From the NCBI GenBank assembly GCA_016235555.1, contig JACRKC010000062.1, positions 1-37,854 of the forward strand: a DNA stretch of 37,854 nucleotides, given 5' to 3'. Of this stretch, positions 13,353-22,630 are shown piece by piece. The position numbers and the translations under genes are program-made. Numbering within the stretch: the first letter of the stretch is position 1; each line of letters opens with the position of its first letter. Under the pieces are notes generated by a model. It did no database searches, was not told the origin of the DNA, and saw only the letters and a list, made by a program, of their open reading frames with translations. Origin of the DNA: Verrucomicrobiota bacterium. Lineage in GTDB: Bacteria > Verrucomicrobiota > Verrucomicrobiia > Opitutales > Opitutaceae.

Positions 13353-15416
13353 ATGATAGGCCTCCACGACGACCCCGCCCCACCTGCTCCGCCGGCGCAC
13401 GCGCCCGCGCTGGCGGCGAAGATTTTTGGCGACGGCGGCTGGCTCCACGACGCCCTGCAGTTGGAACACCGCCCGCAGCAGGAGCAGATGGCCCGCGCCG
13501 TCGCCGCCGCCATGCGCGACGATGCTCCCCTGCTCTTCGAAGCCGGCACCGGCGTCGGCAAATCCCTCGCCTACCTCGCCCCCGGCGTGATCCACGCCGT
13601 CGATCAATCGCGTCAACTCATCGTCTCGACGCACACCATTTCGCTCCAGGAGCAACTCGAGCAGAGCGACCTTCCGCTCTGCCGCCGCCTCTTCCGCGCC
13701 ATCCCGGCCCTCGCCCGCTACGCCGATTTCAAGAGCGCGGTGCTCGTCGGCAAGTCGAACTACCTTTGCACCACCCGTCTCGCGACCGCGATCAAGGACC
13801 AGCAGGAATTGTTCACCGGCCCGGAGCAGAGCGAACTGCTCCGCATCGTCGAGTGGTCGCGGACCACCGAGACCGGCCTGCGCCACGAAATGAAGCCGCG
13901 GCCTAGTGACGAAGTGTGGGAGACGGTGAACGCCGACTCCTCCGGCTGCTCCAAGAAATACTGCGATTGCGACCGGTGCTTCTACCAGCGCGCCAAGCGC
14001 CGCTGCGATTCGGCGCAAGTGCTCATCGTCAACCACAGCCTGCTCTTCGCCCTGATCAACCTCGGTGCCGCCCGCGGATCGTCGCTCGCGCGCGGAGTCG
14101 TGCGGCCGGACGATTTCATCGTGCTCGACGAGGCGCACACCGTGCCCGAGGTCGCCACCGACAATTTCGGACTCGCGATCACGAGCTTCGGCTTCGATCG
14201 GCTGCTGCGTTCGATCTACAATCCGAAAAAACGAAAGGGATTCCTTGCCAAGCTGGGCGATGCATCCGCCCTGCTCGCTGTGGAGGAATGCCTTGATGCC
14301 TCCCAGCAATTCTTCGCCTTTTTGCACGATCGTCTGCTCGCGACGCGCCCGATCCTGCGCATCCGCGAGTCGAACTTCGCCGAACCCCTCCTCGACGAGC
14401 CGCTCGCCAAGCTCCTCGGCCAACTCGGCCGCCTCGAGAGCCGGCTGCCCGAAGGCAAGGTGCGCGACGAACTCGGCGACAAGATGGTGCGGCTCGCCAC
14501 CTATCGCGCCGGCCTCGGCCAGTTTCTCACTCTGGCCGGCAAGGACCAGGTCTACTGGCTGGAACTCGCCGGCAAGCACCGCTCCGTCGTCGCCATCCGC
14601 AGCGCCCCGCTCGACGTGGCGCCGAAACTGCGCGAACTGTTGTTCTCCTGCCACACCAGCGTGGTCTGCACCAGTGCCACGCTCGCGCTCGGCGGCCGGA
14701 TGGAGCCCTTCGCGGCCCGCCTCGGCGCGGATGACGCCAAGGCCGTGATCGTGAAATCGCCGTTCGATTTCGCGCGCCACATGCGCGTCTTCATCGCCCG
14801 CGATGTCCCGCTGCCCTCGCCCGCCGACGCGAAGCTCGCCCTCGATGTGCTGGCCGACTACGTGGGCTTCTGCATCGAACGCGTCGCAGGCGGCACCCTG
14901 GTGCTGTTTACCAGCTACACGGATATGCGCGCCATCGCCACCACGCTCGAACCGGCGTTTCGCGCGGCCGGGCGTCCGTTTCTCATGCAAGGCGCGGAAA
15001 TGTCCCGCACCGAACTCGCCCGGCAGATGCGGGCGCACGGCAACGCGGTGTTGTTCGGCACCGACAGTTTCTGGACCGGCGTGGACGTGCCCGGCGACGC
15101 CCTGGCGCAGGTGATCATCACGCGCCTGCCGTTCGATCCGCCGACTCACCCGGTGACCGAGGCGCGGTGCGAGCACATCCGCGAGGCCGGCGGCAGCCCC
15201 TTCAACGACCTCACGCTGCCCGACGCGATCATCAAGTTTCGCCAGGGCATCGGCCGCCTCATCCGACGCGCCAGCGACCGCGGACTCGTCACGATCCTCG
15301 ATTCGCGGGTGCTCGCGAAGACCTACGGCAAGCTTTTTCTCGATTCGCTCCCGATTTCCGAATTCACCCCGCTCCTGCTAGAAACACGTAAACGAGAATT
15401 TCGTCCTTTCGCCTGA
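13353..15416 (+). CDS. dinG: DinG-family ATP-dependent DNA helicase
   Basis: A 687-residue superfamily 2 helicase of the XPD/DinG group, which unwinds DNA 5' to 3' and acts on R-loops, D-loops and G-quadruplexes. Walker A is 'EAGTGVGKS' (63-71), and the DEAH box is at about 259-262 ('VLDEAHTVPEV'). An iron-sulfur cluster is indicated by Cys139 ('YLCTTRLA') and the cluster 'CSKKYCDCDRCF' (Cys199, 204, 206, 209), as in XPD. The second helicase domain has 'LVLFTSYTDMRAIA', 'FGTDSFWTGVDVPGDAL' and 'RQGIGRLIRRASDRG' (motif VI). No exonuclease domain is present, so it is closer to E. coli DinG/YoaA than to the Gram-positive long form. It heads a plus-strand run with the phosphatase 33 bases downstream. 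Confidence 0.93.
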   Translation: MIGLHDDPAPPAPPAHAPALAAKIFGDGGWLHDALQLEHRPQQEQMARAVAAAMRDDAPLLFEAGTGVGKSLAYLAPGVIHAVDQSRQLIVSTHTISLQEQLEQSDLPLCRRLFRAIPALARYADFKSAVLVGKSNYLCTTRLATAIKDQQELFTGPEQSELLRIVEWSRTTETGLRHEMKPRPSDEVWETVNADSSGCSKKYCDCDRCFYQRAKRRCDSAQVLIVNHSLLFALINLGAARGSSLARGVVRPDDFIVLDEAHTVPEVATDNFGLAITSFGFDRLLRSIYNPKKRKGFLAKLGDASALLAVEECLDASQQFFAFLHDRLLATRPILRIRESNFAEPLLDEPLAKLLGQLGRLESRLPEGKVRDELGDKMVRLATYRAGLGQFLTLAGKDQVYWLELAGKHRSVVAIRSAPLDVAPKLRELLFSCHTSVVCTSATLALGGRMEPFAARLGADDAKAVIVKSPFDFARHMRVFIARDVPLPSPADAKLALDVLADYVGFCIERVAGGTLVLFTSYTDMRAIATTLEPAFRAAGRPFLMQGAEMSRTELARQMRAHGNAVLFGTDSFWTGVDVPGDALAQVIITRLPFDPPTHPVTEARCEHIREAGGSPFNDLTLPDAIIKFRQGIGRLIRRASDRGLVTILDSRVLAKTYGKLFLDSLPISEFTPLLLETRKREFRPFA

Positions 15417-15449
15417 GCGCGGGGCCGGCTAACGTTTCATCATAACCTC

Positions 15450-16172
15450 ATGCCATCGCTCCGCGCCGCCGCGCTTACCGACATCGGCCGTGTCCGCCGC
15501 CAGAACGAAGATCGATTTCTCCACGACGAGTCCGCCGGCCTGTTTGGCGTCGCCGATGGTGTGGGCGGTCTGCCGGGCGGTGCGGAAGCCGCCCAGCACG
15601 CCATCGACGTGGTCGCCGCCGGAATCCGCCAGACTCCCGCCGGCCAGCTGCCGGATCTCACCGCCATCGTGCTCAAGACCAATACGAGCGTCGCCGAACT
15701 GGGCCAGCGCATCAGCCCGGCGATGGGCATCGGCACGACGCTCACCTTCGGCCAGATCGTCGGCGACACCCTGCGGATCGCGCATATCGGCGATTCGCGC
15801 TGCTACGGCTGGCGCCGCGGCGAATTTCGCCGCCTCACCGAGGATCATTCCGTCGAAAACGAGGCCCGGCTCCGTCGCGCCCGCGGCGAAGTCGTCTACT
15901 ACCACGAGGCCAATCGCAACGCCCTCACCCGCTGCATCGGCCAGCCCACGCCACCGGAAGTCGATCTCGTGCCGCGGCAGATTGCCGTGGGTGATCGCTA
16001 CTTGTTCTGCACCGATGGCGTGACCCGCATGATCCCCGACAGCGAACTCGCCACCATGGTCGGGCAAAATGGCGAGCCCGCCGCGGTGCTCAAGGAGATC
16101 ATCGCCCTCGCGGTCCGCCGCGGCGGACCCGACAACGCCACCGGCGTGATCGTGTTCATCGACGCCGTTTGA
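15450..16172 (+). CDS. PP2C-family serine/threonine protein phosphatase
   Basis: A 240-residue bacterial PP2C (PrpC/Stp type) that removes phosphate from Ser/Thr in an Mn/Mg-dependent way, normally opposing a Hanks-type kinase. Motifs in order: 'RRQNEDRF' (Asp21 metal ligand), 'GVADGVGGLPGG' (36-40), 'GIGTTLTFG', 'RIAHIGDSRCYGWR', 'TEDHSVENEA', 'FCTDGVTRM' and 'PDNATGVIV'. All metal-binding aspartates are present. No membrane segment is seen, so it is likely cytosolic. No kinase is encoded in the window. It is followed after 4 bases by a small TPR protein and probably forms one transcript with it and perhaps with the helicase gene. Confidence 0.93.
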   Translation: MPSLRAAALTDIGRVRRQNEDRFLHDESAGLFGVADGVGGLPGGAEAAQHAIDVVAAGIRQTPAGQLPDLTAIVLKTNTSVAELGQRISPAMGIGTTLTFGQIVGDTLRIAHIGDSRCYGWRRGEFRRLTEDHSVENEARLRRARGEVVYYHEANRNALTRCIGQPTPPEVDLVPRQIAVGDRYLFCTDGVTRMIPDSELATMVGQNGEPAAVLKEIIALAVRRGGPDNATGVIVFIDAV

Positions 16173-16176
16173 GGCG

Positions 16177-16485
16177 ATGCCGTCCCGGGTGGAGCAGTTC
16201 CAGTCGCTCGTCGCGCGCCAGCCCGACAACGAACTTTTCCGTTTCAGCCTCGCGCAAGCGCTCGCAGCGGAGCATCGCGCCGCCGAGGCCGTGCCGCACT
16301 ACGAATACTGTGTCGCGAAAAAAGCCGACTGGATGATGCCGCGCATCCTCCTCGGCAAACTGCTCGTCCAACTGGACCGCCGCGCCGACGCCAAGCCCCT
16401 GCTGGCCGACGCGCTCCAACTCGCCATCGAGCAGCACCACGAAGACCCCGAGCGCGAGCTGCGCGCCTTGCTCGCGGAGTTGTAG
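16177..16485 (+). CDS. small tetratricopeptide-repeat protein
   Basis: A 102-residue protein made of about two to three helical TPR-like repeats. 'PDNELFRFSLAQALAAEHRAAEAVPHYE' has the TPR spacing of small and large residues (quoted in part: LFRFSLAQALAAEHR), followed by 'WMMPRILLGKLLVQLDRRADAKPLLADAL'. No enzymatic motif. It starts 4 bases after the phosphatase stop, so coupled translation is likely, and it may be a partner or scaffold for it; that is inference from position only. Confidence 0.75.
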   Translation: MPSRVEQFQSLVARQPDNELFRFSLAQALAAEHRAAEAVPHYEYCVAKKADWMMPRILLGKLLVQLDRRADAKPLLADALQLAIEQHHEDPERELRALLAEL

Positions 16486-16535
16486 GATCGGTCCGCACCG
16501 GGTCTTCGGCTCTCAGCCGGAACCTGGCCGCCGAG

Positions 16536-16599
16536 GTGGAGCGCGTTGACCCCAACGCGCTTTCAGCCGCCACGTCGTAGCCCGAGTGCGTTGCTCCAC
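16536..16599. repeat. palindromic element upstream of TonB receptor 1
   Basis: A GTGG head at 16536 is followed by a perfect 9-bp hairpin, AGCGCGTTG / CAACGCGCT, with a 4-base loop. The right end (to 16599) begins GGTGGAGC on the minus strand, matching the left head, but its hairpin is degraded. The 16486-16744 spacer holds this element and otherwise no clear promoter or riboswitch that I can recognise. Confidence 0.7.
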
Positions 16600-16744
16600 C
16601 GGCGACTCGTGCGCACCGGCGCACTTGCGCCGTCCTCCGCTTTCGGTATTCTCCGAGCCGTTCCCCACGCTTTCCTGCGCCACTCGCGCTCGCGAACGCT
16701 GCACCGATTCCGGCCCCCAACCGGATCGGAAAGTCCCCTGACCC

Positions 16745-19700
16745 ATGAGACCAACCCGCCCCCTCCCGGTTTTCCTGGCCCGGATTTTTTTCGTCGGTTG
16801 CGCGCCCCTGACCGCTGCCCAAACTACCGAGGACGAGAAGAAGATCACCGAGGAACAGCGCGTCGCCCTCTCGCCCTTCGTCGTCGAATCCTCCGATCAG
16901 GGTTACTACGCGTCCCAGACTCTCGGCGGCGGCCGGCTCAAGCAGGAGATCAAGGATCTCGGCTCGTCGATTCAGGTCGTGACCAAGGCGTTCATGGAGG
17001 ACCTCGCCATCACCGGCGTCGAGGAACTCTTCCAATACACCACCGGCACCGAGGTCGGCGGCATCCTCGGCAACTACACCGGAGCGAGCACCGGCGACGG
17101 CGGCGTCGAGACCAGCACCGGCGACGCCCGCCGCAATCCCGACGGCACTTCGCGCCTCCGCGGACTTTCCGCGCCGAGTCGCGCCCGCAATTTTTTCCAG
17201 ACCGACATTCCCTTCGACACCTACAACACCGAGCGCATCGACATCAACCGCGGCGCCAACTCCTTCCTCTTCGGCCTGGGCTCCCCTTCCGGTCTCACCA
17301 ACACCGGCCTCGATCGCGCCCGCTTCCGCAACGACAACGAGATCTCCACGCGCGTCGGCAGCGGCGGCAAGGTCCCCTCCGCCCGCGCCTCGCTGAAGCT
17401 CAACCGCATTCTCCTCAAGGACCGCGTCGCGCTTAACGTCGCGCTGCTCAACGACCGCACCACCTACCGCCAGGAACCCACCTACAAGAACGACGACCGG
17501 CAATACGCCGCCCTCACCGTCCGCCCGTTCCGCACCTACGACACCGTCATCACCGCACACGTCGAGAACGGCCGCATCCGCGGCAACGCTCCCGACACCC
17601 TCCTCCCGCAACAGAACCTCACCACCTTCCTCTACGACCCCGCCAACGCCCGCCTGTCGACCAACGCTTGGGACAATCTCCAACGTTTCAACCACGTCGA
17701 AGGCCCCACGCAGGCGCAGTGGAACGCCCTCTCCGCCGCCGAGCAGAAAAAATATCGCGTGCGCAACACCCCCGCCACCGGCTCGCTCGCCGCCTCCGCC
17801 TGGGGCAACGGCGCCTACGGCCTCATCTTCGACGGCACCAACGGCCGCCTGCCCGCGTTCGCCTACACCGACCTCTACCGCGCCGTCGACTACGCGCAGC
17901 GCGATCCGTTCTTCTCGCCCAATCGCACCGGCGGCGGCCAGCCCTACAGCCCGTATCACGGCAACGTCTCCGACATCAATCCCGTCGGCTGGCTCGACCA
18001 GGGATTCACCAACCTGAAGACCTTCGATTTCAGCCGGGCCAACCTGGCCTGGGACAACGATTATTACACCCGCGACTTCGTGAACTACAACGTCGCCCTC
18101 GAGCAGACCTTCCTCCGCGGTCGCCTCGGCTTCGAGGTCGCCTACGACTTCCAGGACCTTTACCGCCACGATTTCGTCTCGTTCAACGGCGCCAACGCCA
18201 AGGTGATCTTCGACACCATGGAGACGCTCTGGCTGCCCGCCGACCCCAATTACAAGGTCAGCGGCAACGCCACGCCGATCCGCAATCCGAACTACGGCCG
18301 CCCTTTCGTGCTCACCAAGCCGACCCGCCGCACCATCGACCAGCAGCGGGAAGCCACGCGCTTCACCGGCTTCGCCAAATACGATTTCAAGCAGCACGTG
18401 AAGAAGCCCTGGCTCGCCCGTATCCTCGGCCGTCACACCGTCACCGGCCTCGCCGACCGCTCCGTGTTCGACGAAAAGGTGCTCAACTTCGTGATGAACT
18501 CCTTCGGCGATCCCGAGCCCGCGCTCCACATCGGCCCGGCCAACGCCCGCCAGAGCAGCAACGGCGTCCGCAACGTCCCCCTCATCTCCTACATTGGCCC
18601 CGCCCAGCCGCGCGCGTTCACCGATCCGAATTTCTCGATGGCGGACTTCATCCTCTACCCGGCGAAATACCGGCTCCAGACGCCACCCGACTACTCCATT
18701 CGCAAACTCACGTGGAACCTCGGTCCCGACGCCACCAACGAGACCATCGGCCTCGACTCCCGCGCCAACGGCAACGAGGGCTTCGTCTGGGGCACCTTCC
18801 TGCCCCGCGAGGCGCCCACGAAGAACTACCGCATGGAGCACACCCAGGTCACGTCCTACGCCGTCAACACGCAGTCGTTTTTTTGGGACGGCCTGCTCGT
18901 CGCCAACCTCGGCTATCGCCGCGACCGGGTCGTCACCCAGCTCAACACCGAGGCGCCGCTCATCGGCCTCGACGAAATCCCCGACCTGTCGCCCAAGGCG
19001 TGGAAAGTGGAAAATGGCACCGTCACCCGCATCCGCTCCTCCGTCTTCGGCTACGGCGCCGTGCTCAACTGGCCGCGCAAACTCCTCAAGCTCCCCGACC
19101 ACACCAACGTCACCGTCCACTACAACCGCTCCAAAAACTTCGTCCCCGCCACCAACCGCGTCGACCAATACCGCCGCCCCATCCCTTCGCCCTCCGGTGT
19201 GAGCCAGGACTACGGCGTCACGATCTACCTCTTGGACAATAAAATCGTCGGCCGCTTCAACTGGTTCGTCTCCTCGCTGATCGGCGCCAGTTCCAACGTC
19301 TCCGATCTCTACAACGCGACCAACACCGACATCTTCAACCATTTCGGCAACCTCAACGCCGCCCTCCGCTCCATCGACGCCGACGACGACGGCGTGATCG
19401 ACCAGCGCATCAAAGACGCCGTCGCCGTCAACGCCGCCACCGGCCTCACCACCGCCGGCCTCACGCGCGATCAGGCCGTGGCCGCGCAGTATCCGTTTTT
19501 CGCGCAATCGCGCGCCGCGCGCGCCGCCATCGCGCCCTACCTCACGCCCGAACTCAAGACCGCCTACAATTACCGTATGACCGCCGACGGCGCCTCGCTC
19601 ACCCAATACGCCGGCACCATCACCGACACCAACGACGTCGAAGCCCGCGGCTTCGAAGCCGAGATCGTCCTCAACCCCACGCGCAACCTGCGCATCGCCT

Positions 19701-20302
19701 TCAACGCCGCCCGCTCGCAAACCATCAACACCAACATCGCGCCGTCGCTCACCACGCTGCTCAACACCGTCTGGCTCCCGCACCTCGCCAAATACGGCGC
19801 GCTCGACTGGAATCTCCCCACCGAAGTCGTCAACGGCAACAACACCGCGCAGCAGATCAACGCCCGGCTCCTCGACTACTACTCCGTCAAAGGCCAGGAA
19901 GGCCGCCCGCAGGCCGAGCAGCGCAAGTGGCGTCTCAACTTTGTCACCCGCTACGGTTTTTCCGAAGGCCGCCTCCGCGGGTTTTCCGTCGGCGGCGCCG
20001 TGCGCTGGGAAGACAAATACGCCACCGGCTATCCGCTCCTCAACGATCCGCGCGGCCTCATCCTGCCCGACATCCAGCATCCCTATTTCTCCACGCCCGA
20101 GACGAGCTACGATCTGAATTTCGGTTACCGCCGCCGCATCTTCGGCGGCCGCGATTGGACCGCCCAGGTCAACCTGCGCAATCTGCAAAACCTCGCGAGC
20201 CACCGCGTCTCAGCCCTGCGCATGCAACCCGACGGCACCGTCGCCCGCGCCCGTTTCGATCCGCCGTTCCAGATGCTGTTCACCAATACTGTGCGGTTCT
20301 GA
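16745..20302 (+). CDS. TonB-dependent outer membrane receptor 1
   Basis: An 1185-residue TonB-dependent transporter, larger than most siderophore receptors. N-terminal signal (about 1-25, ending near 'PLTAAQ'), then 'VALSPFVVES' (40-49), then the plug domain 'GGGRLKQEIKDLGSSIQVVTKAFMEDL', with 'TSRLRGLSAPSRARNFFQ' and 'TERIDINRGANSFLFGLGSPSGL' (cited by their starts), the usual plug signature. The remainder is a long beta-barrel with many aromatic and polar strands, ending in 'FQMLFTNTVRF' with the C-terminal Phe needed for barrel insertion. No SusD-like partner or substrate-specific enzyme is beside it. The substrate is unknown; large receptors of this style often import plant or algal glycans or their breakdown products. 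The stop codon is the first base of a 19-base direct repeat. Confidence 0.93.
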   Translation: MRPTRPLPVFLARIFFVGCAPLTAAQTTEDEKKITEEQRVALSPFVVESSDQGYYASQTLGGGRLKQEIKDLGSSIQVVTKAFMEDLAITGVEELFQYTTGTEVGGILGNYTGASTGDGGVETSTGDARRNPDGTSRLRGLSAPSRARNFFQTDIPFDTYNTERIDINRGANSFLFGLGSPSGLTNTGLDRARFRNDNEISTRVGSGGKVPSARASLKLNRILLKDRVALNVALLNDRTTYRQEPTYKNDDRQYAALTVRPFRTYDTVITAHVENGRIRGNAPDTLLPQQNLTTFLYDPANARLSTNAWDNLQRFNHVEGPTQAQWNALSAAEQKKYRVRNTPATGSLAASAWGNGAYGLIFDGTNGRLPAFAYTDLYRAVDYAQRDPFFSPNRTGGGQPYSPYHGNVSDINPVGWLDQGFTNLKTFDFSRANLAWDNDYYTRDFVNYNVALEQTFLRGRLGFEVAYDFQDLYRHDFVSFNGANAKVIFDTMETLWLPADPNYKVSGNATPIRNPNYGRPFVLTKPTRRTIDQQREATRFTGFAKYDFKQHVKKPWLARILGRHTVTGLADRSVFDEKVLNFVMNSFGDPEPALHIGPANARQSSNGVRNVPLISYIGPAQPRAFTDPNFSMADFILYPAKYRLQTPPDYSIRKLTWNLGPDATNETIGLDSRANGNEGFVWGTFLPREAPTKNYRMEHTQVTSYAVNTQSFFWDGLLVANLGYRRDRVVTQLNTEAPLIGLDEIPDLSPKAWKVENGTVTRIRSSVFGYGAVLNWPRKLLKLPDHTNVTVHYNRSKNFVPATNRVDQYRRPIPSPSGVSQDYGVTIYLLDNKIVGRFNWFVSSLIGASSNVSDLYNATNTDIFNHFGNLNAALRSIDADDDGVIDQRIKDAVAVNAATGLTTAGLTRDQAVAAQYPFFAQSRAARAAIAPYLTPELKTAYNYRMTADGASLTQYAGTITDTNDVEARGFEAEIVLNPTRNLRIAFNAARSQTINTNIAPSLTTLLNTVWLPHLAKYGALDWNLPTEVVNGNNTAQQINARLLDYYSVKGQEGRPQAEQRKWRLNFVTRYGFSEGRLRGFSVGGAVRWEDKYATGYPLLNDPRGLILPDIQHPYFSTPETSYDLNFGYRRRIFGGRDWTAQVNLRNLQNLASHRVSALRMQPDGTVARARFDPPFQMLFTNTVRF

Positions 20303-20444
20303 GAGGACGTCGAAAAAGCCGGTTCGTGGGTAGGGCCGGCTCTCCGAGCCGGCCTGAGTTGGCAGAGGCGCACGCGGGAACTCAGGCCCGCTCGGAGAGC
20401 GGGCCCTACCTTTTTCGACGCGCTTTGAGAGGACGTCGAAAAAG
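20300..20444. repeat. 19-base direct repeats flanking an inverted element
   Basis: The 19-mer TGAGAGGACGTCGAAAAAG occurs at 20300-20318 (overlapping the receptor stop) and again at 20426-20444. Its core CGTCGAAAAA (20308-20317) also has a perfect inverted copy, TTTTTCGACG (20411-20420). Between them is a REPIN-like doublet. This may be a duplicated unit or the remains of two insertions. Confidence 0.85.
20330..20409. repeat. REPIN-like doublet with TCC-loop hairpins
   Basis: Left unit: GTAG head then GGCCGGCTC / GAGCCGGCC with loop TCC, a perfect 9-bp stem. Right unit on the minus strand: GTAG then GGCCCGCTC / GAGCGGGCC with the same loop. The two differ only by paired, stem-preserving changes. 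Confidence 0.9.
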
Positions 20445-20456
20445 GGCTCACCGGTT

Positions 20457-20553
20457 TGTCATTCTGAGCGGCGCGAAGAATCCAGCAGGGTGTTCGCACC
20501 GCGGAGAATGCCGCGGAAATCCAACTGGATTCTTCGCTGCGCTCAGAATGACA
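20457..20553. repeat. interspersed inverted repeat of the GTCATTCTGAGCG type
   Basis: Ends TGTCATTCTGAGCG (from 20457) and CGCTCAGAATGACA (to 20553) are perfect inverted copies. The similarity continues inward through GAAGAATCCA and TGGATTCTTC. It has no GTAG head. I recall very similar sequences scattered in several bacterial phyla; that is memory, not a search. Confidence 0.85.
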
Positions 20554-20561
20554 GGCCTTTT

Positions 20562-20679
20562 TAGAGCGGTTTCAGAAATTCTGTAGCCGTTGGGTAGGTC
20601 GGGGTTTATCCCCGACACGTCGGGCGTAAAGCCCGACCTGCTTGTCGGTCGCGGCTACTCTTCAACTTAATCCGCTCTA
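20562..20679. repeat. nested inverted repeats with a REPIN-like core (20594-20640)
   Basis: Outermost TAGAGCGG (20562-20569) pairs with CCGCTCTA (20672-20679), next GTAGCCG (20583-20589) with CGGCTAC (20652-20658). The core 20594-20640 is the same family as 5453-5513: GTAG head plus GTCGGGG/CCCCGAC with loop TTTAT, and an inverted partner whose head has drifted to GCAG. With the elements at 20330 and 20457, essentially the whole 395-base spacer is repeat sequence. Confidence 0.82.
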
Positions 20680-20697
20680 GCCGCCCGCTGAGCCGCC

Positions 20698-22365
20698 TCA
20701 CTTCGCTTCGTAAACGACTTCCCCGCCCACGATCGTCATCACGCACCGCGCCTTCAGAATCTCCTCCTCGGGGATCGTCATGATGTCCGCCGAAAACACG
20801 GAAAAATCCGCGACCTTTCCCACCGCGATGCTTCCCCGCTCGTTTTCCTGAAACGAGGCAAACGCCGGCGCCATCGTGAACATCCGCAGCGCCTCCGCCC
20901 GCGTCACGCGTTGCTCGCGGTGCCAGTCCGCGTTGCTGAATCCGTCGATCGCCTTGCGCGCCACCGCGGCGTAAAACTCGATCAGCGGCTCGCCCCGCTC
21001 GACCGGCGCATCGCTGCCACCGCAGATCACCGCGCCGGAGTCGAGCAACGTCCGCCACGCATACGCGCCCTTCAGCCGCTCCGGTCCGAGGCGGCTCGGC
21101 GCAAAATAGAGATCCCCGATCGCGTGCGACGGCTGCATCGACGCGATCACGCCGAGCTTCGCGAACCGCGGAATGTCCGCCGGTGCGATCACCTGCGCGT
21201 GCTCCACCCGCCACCGCGGCTCGCGCACCGCCCGCTCCGCCGCCGGCACCGCCGCAAACGCCTGCTCGTAGAGATCGAGGATGAAGCGATTTCCCCGGTC
21301 GCCGATCGCGTGCGTCTCGATTTGCACGCCCCGGCGCAAGGCGGCCACGAGCACGGGCATGAGCTTGTCCTCCGTGTTCACGATCAAGCCCGTGCTCGCC
21401 GGCGCATCAGCGTAGGGCGCGAGTAGCGCGGCGCCGCGCGAGCCGAGCGCGCCGTCCACGTAGAGCTTGATGCCGCGCATCGTGAACCGGCTTCCGTCGC
21501 CCTCGCGTTGCGGCCCCGTTTTCAGCAATTCGTCCGCCGCGCGTCCCGGTCCGCTCACCGCGTCGTAGATGCGCAACTTGATTTTTCCTGCCACGACCAG
21601 CCGGCGCAGCGCCGCGGCCTCTTCGAGTCCGTTGCCCGCCACCTGCACTTGCGTCCAGCCGAGCGAGAGCTCCCGTGCCGCGCCGACCTCCAGCGCCCGC
21701 GCCACCTCCTCCGCCGAGTGATCCGGCACGAGCCGGCCCACCAACACCATCGCCCGATCAACCAGCATCCCCGTGGCTTCGCCCGTGCGCGCGTCGCGCA
21801 GGATCTCACCGCCACTCGGGTTCGGCGTGGAGCGATCGATCCCGGCAAGCTTGAGCGCGAGCGAGTTTACGACGATCGCGTGACCATCGGCCCGCCGGAG
21901 ACACACCGGATGGTTCGGGGCCACCGCGTCGAGGTCGGCCGCAGTGGGAAACACCGGCGGACTCCACTTCGACTCGATCCACCCGCGCCCCACGACCCAT
22001 GTGCCTCGCGCCGTCTGGGCCGCGCGTTCGCGGACGCGTTCCTGCAACGCGGCGAGACTCGGAGCGCCCTCAAGGTTGAACTCCAACTCGCGAAAACCGA
22101 TCCCTGCGAGGTGCACATGCGAATCGGTCAACCCCGGCAGCACGGTGCGCCCGCGCAAATCGATTCGCCGTGCATCGGCCGGCGCCATCCGGCCCGCCTC
22201 GGCGGCCGCGCCGGCGAACAGGATTTTGCCGTCCACGACTACGACCGCTTCCACCTGTGGCCGGCGGTTGTCCGCCGTGTAGATGTGACCACCGGTGAGG
22301 AGCAGGGGCTCCGCCCAAGCGAAGGTGGTGACAGCCATAACCAGGGCGGCGGCGGGGAAACGCAT
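20698..22365 (-). CDS. secreted YtcJ-type amidohydrolase
   Basis: A 555-residue metal-dependent hydrolase of the amidohydrolase superfamily, YtcJ/N-substituted formamide deformylase branch. The signal peptide 'MRFPAAALVMAVTTFAWAEP' suggests export. Metal ligands are His83 and His85 in 'GLTDSHVHLAG', with histidines in 'IETHAIGDRGNRFILDLY' and 'WRVEHAQVI' and the aspartate in 'ICGGSDAPVERGEPL'. 'RGIKLYVDGALGSRGAAL' holds the family lysine. 'GRTVLPGLTDSH' and the C-terminal 'GSIAVGKVADFSVFSADIM' form the small beta-sandwich seen in these enzymes. Substrates in this branch are poorly known amides. The ATG at 22365 begins the signal peptide. It converges with TonB receptor 1 across the repeat-filled spacer. 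Confidence 0.9.
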   Translation of the reverse strand: MRFPAAALVMAVTTFAWAEPLLLTGGHIYTADNRRPQVEAVVVVDGKILFAGAAAEAGRMAPADARRIDLRGRTVLPGLTDSHVHLAGIGFRELEFNLEGAPSLAALQERVRERAAQTARGTWVVGRGWIESKWSPPVFPTAADLDAVAPNHPVCLRRADGHAIVVNSLALKLAGIDRSTPNPSGGEILRDARTGEATGMLVDRAMVLVGRLVPDHSAEEVARALEVGAARELSLGWTQVQVAGNGLEEAAALRRLVVAGKIKLRIYDAVSGPGRAADELLKTGPQREGDGSRFTMRGIKLYVDGALGSRGAALLAPYADAPASTGLIVNTEDKLMPVLVAALRRGVQIETHAIGDRGNRFILDLYEQAFAAVPAAERAVREPRWRVEHAQVIAPADIPRFAKLGVIASMQPSHAIGDLYFAPSRLGPERLKGAYAWRTLLDSGAVICGGSDAPVERGEPLIEFYAAVARKAIDGFSNADWHREQRVTRAEALRMFTMAPAFASFQENERGSIAVGKVADFSVFSADIMTIPEEEILKARCVMTIVGGEVVYEAK

Positions 22366-22482
22366 GCACTGCTCATCGCGCGAAACCCGCCGCCGGGCCA
22401 CTCAAAACCGGCCGCGCGTTTTTTGGGCCGGAAATTTTGATTGGATTTTCCCGGACGAATCTGCACCGTTCGCGACCCGCCC

Positions 22483-22557
<75 letters not shown>

Positions 22558-22630
22558 ATTTCCGAACCGGGTCGGAGTCTGGGCACTGGTAACGCCGCCG
22601 CGGCTGTTTTCGCCCTCGCCTTCGGCGGAT

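Noticed and set aside
16244-20203. A 1319-codon open frame on the minus strand opposite TonB receptor 1
   Set aside because: It has low-complexity Gly/Ala/Val/Glu composition with no recognisable domain, while the plus strand encodes a complete receptor with signal, plug and barrel. Long antisense frames are expected at this GC content.
20300-20444. CRISPR-like direct repeats
   Set aside because: There are only two copies of the 19-mer, the intervening sequence is itself a palindromic doublet, and no cas gene is present.
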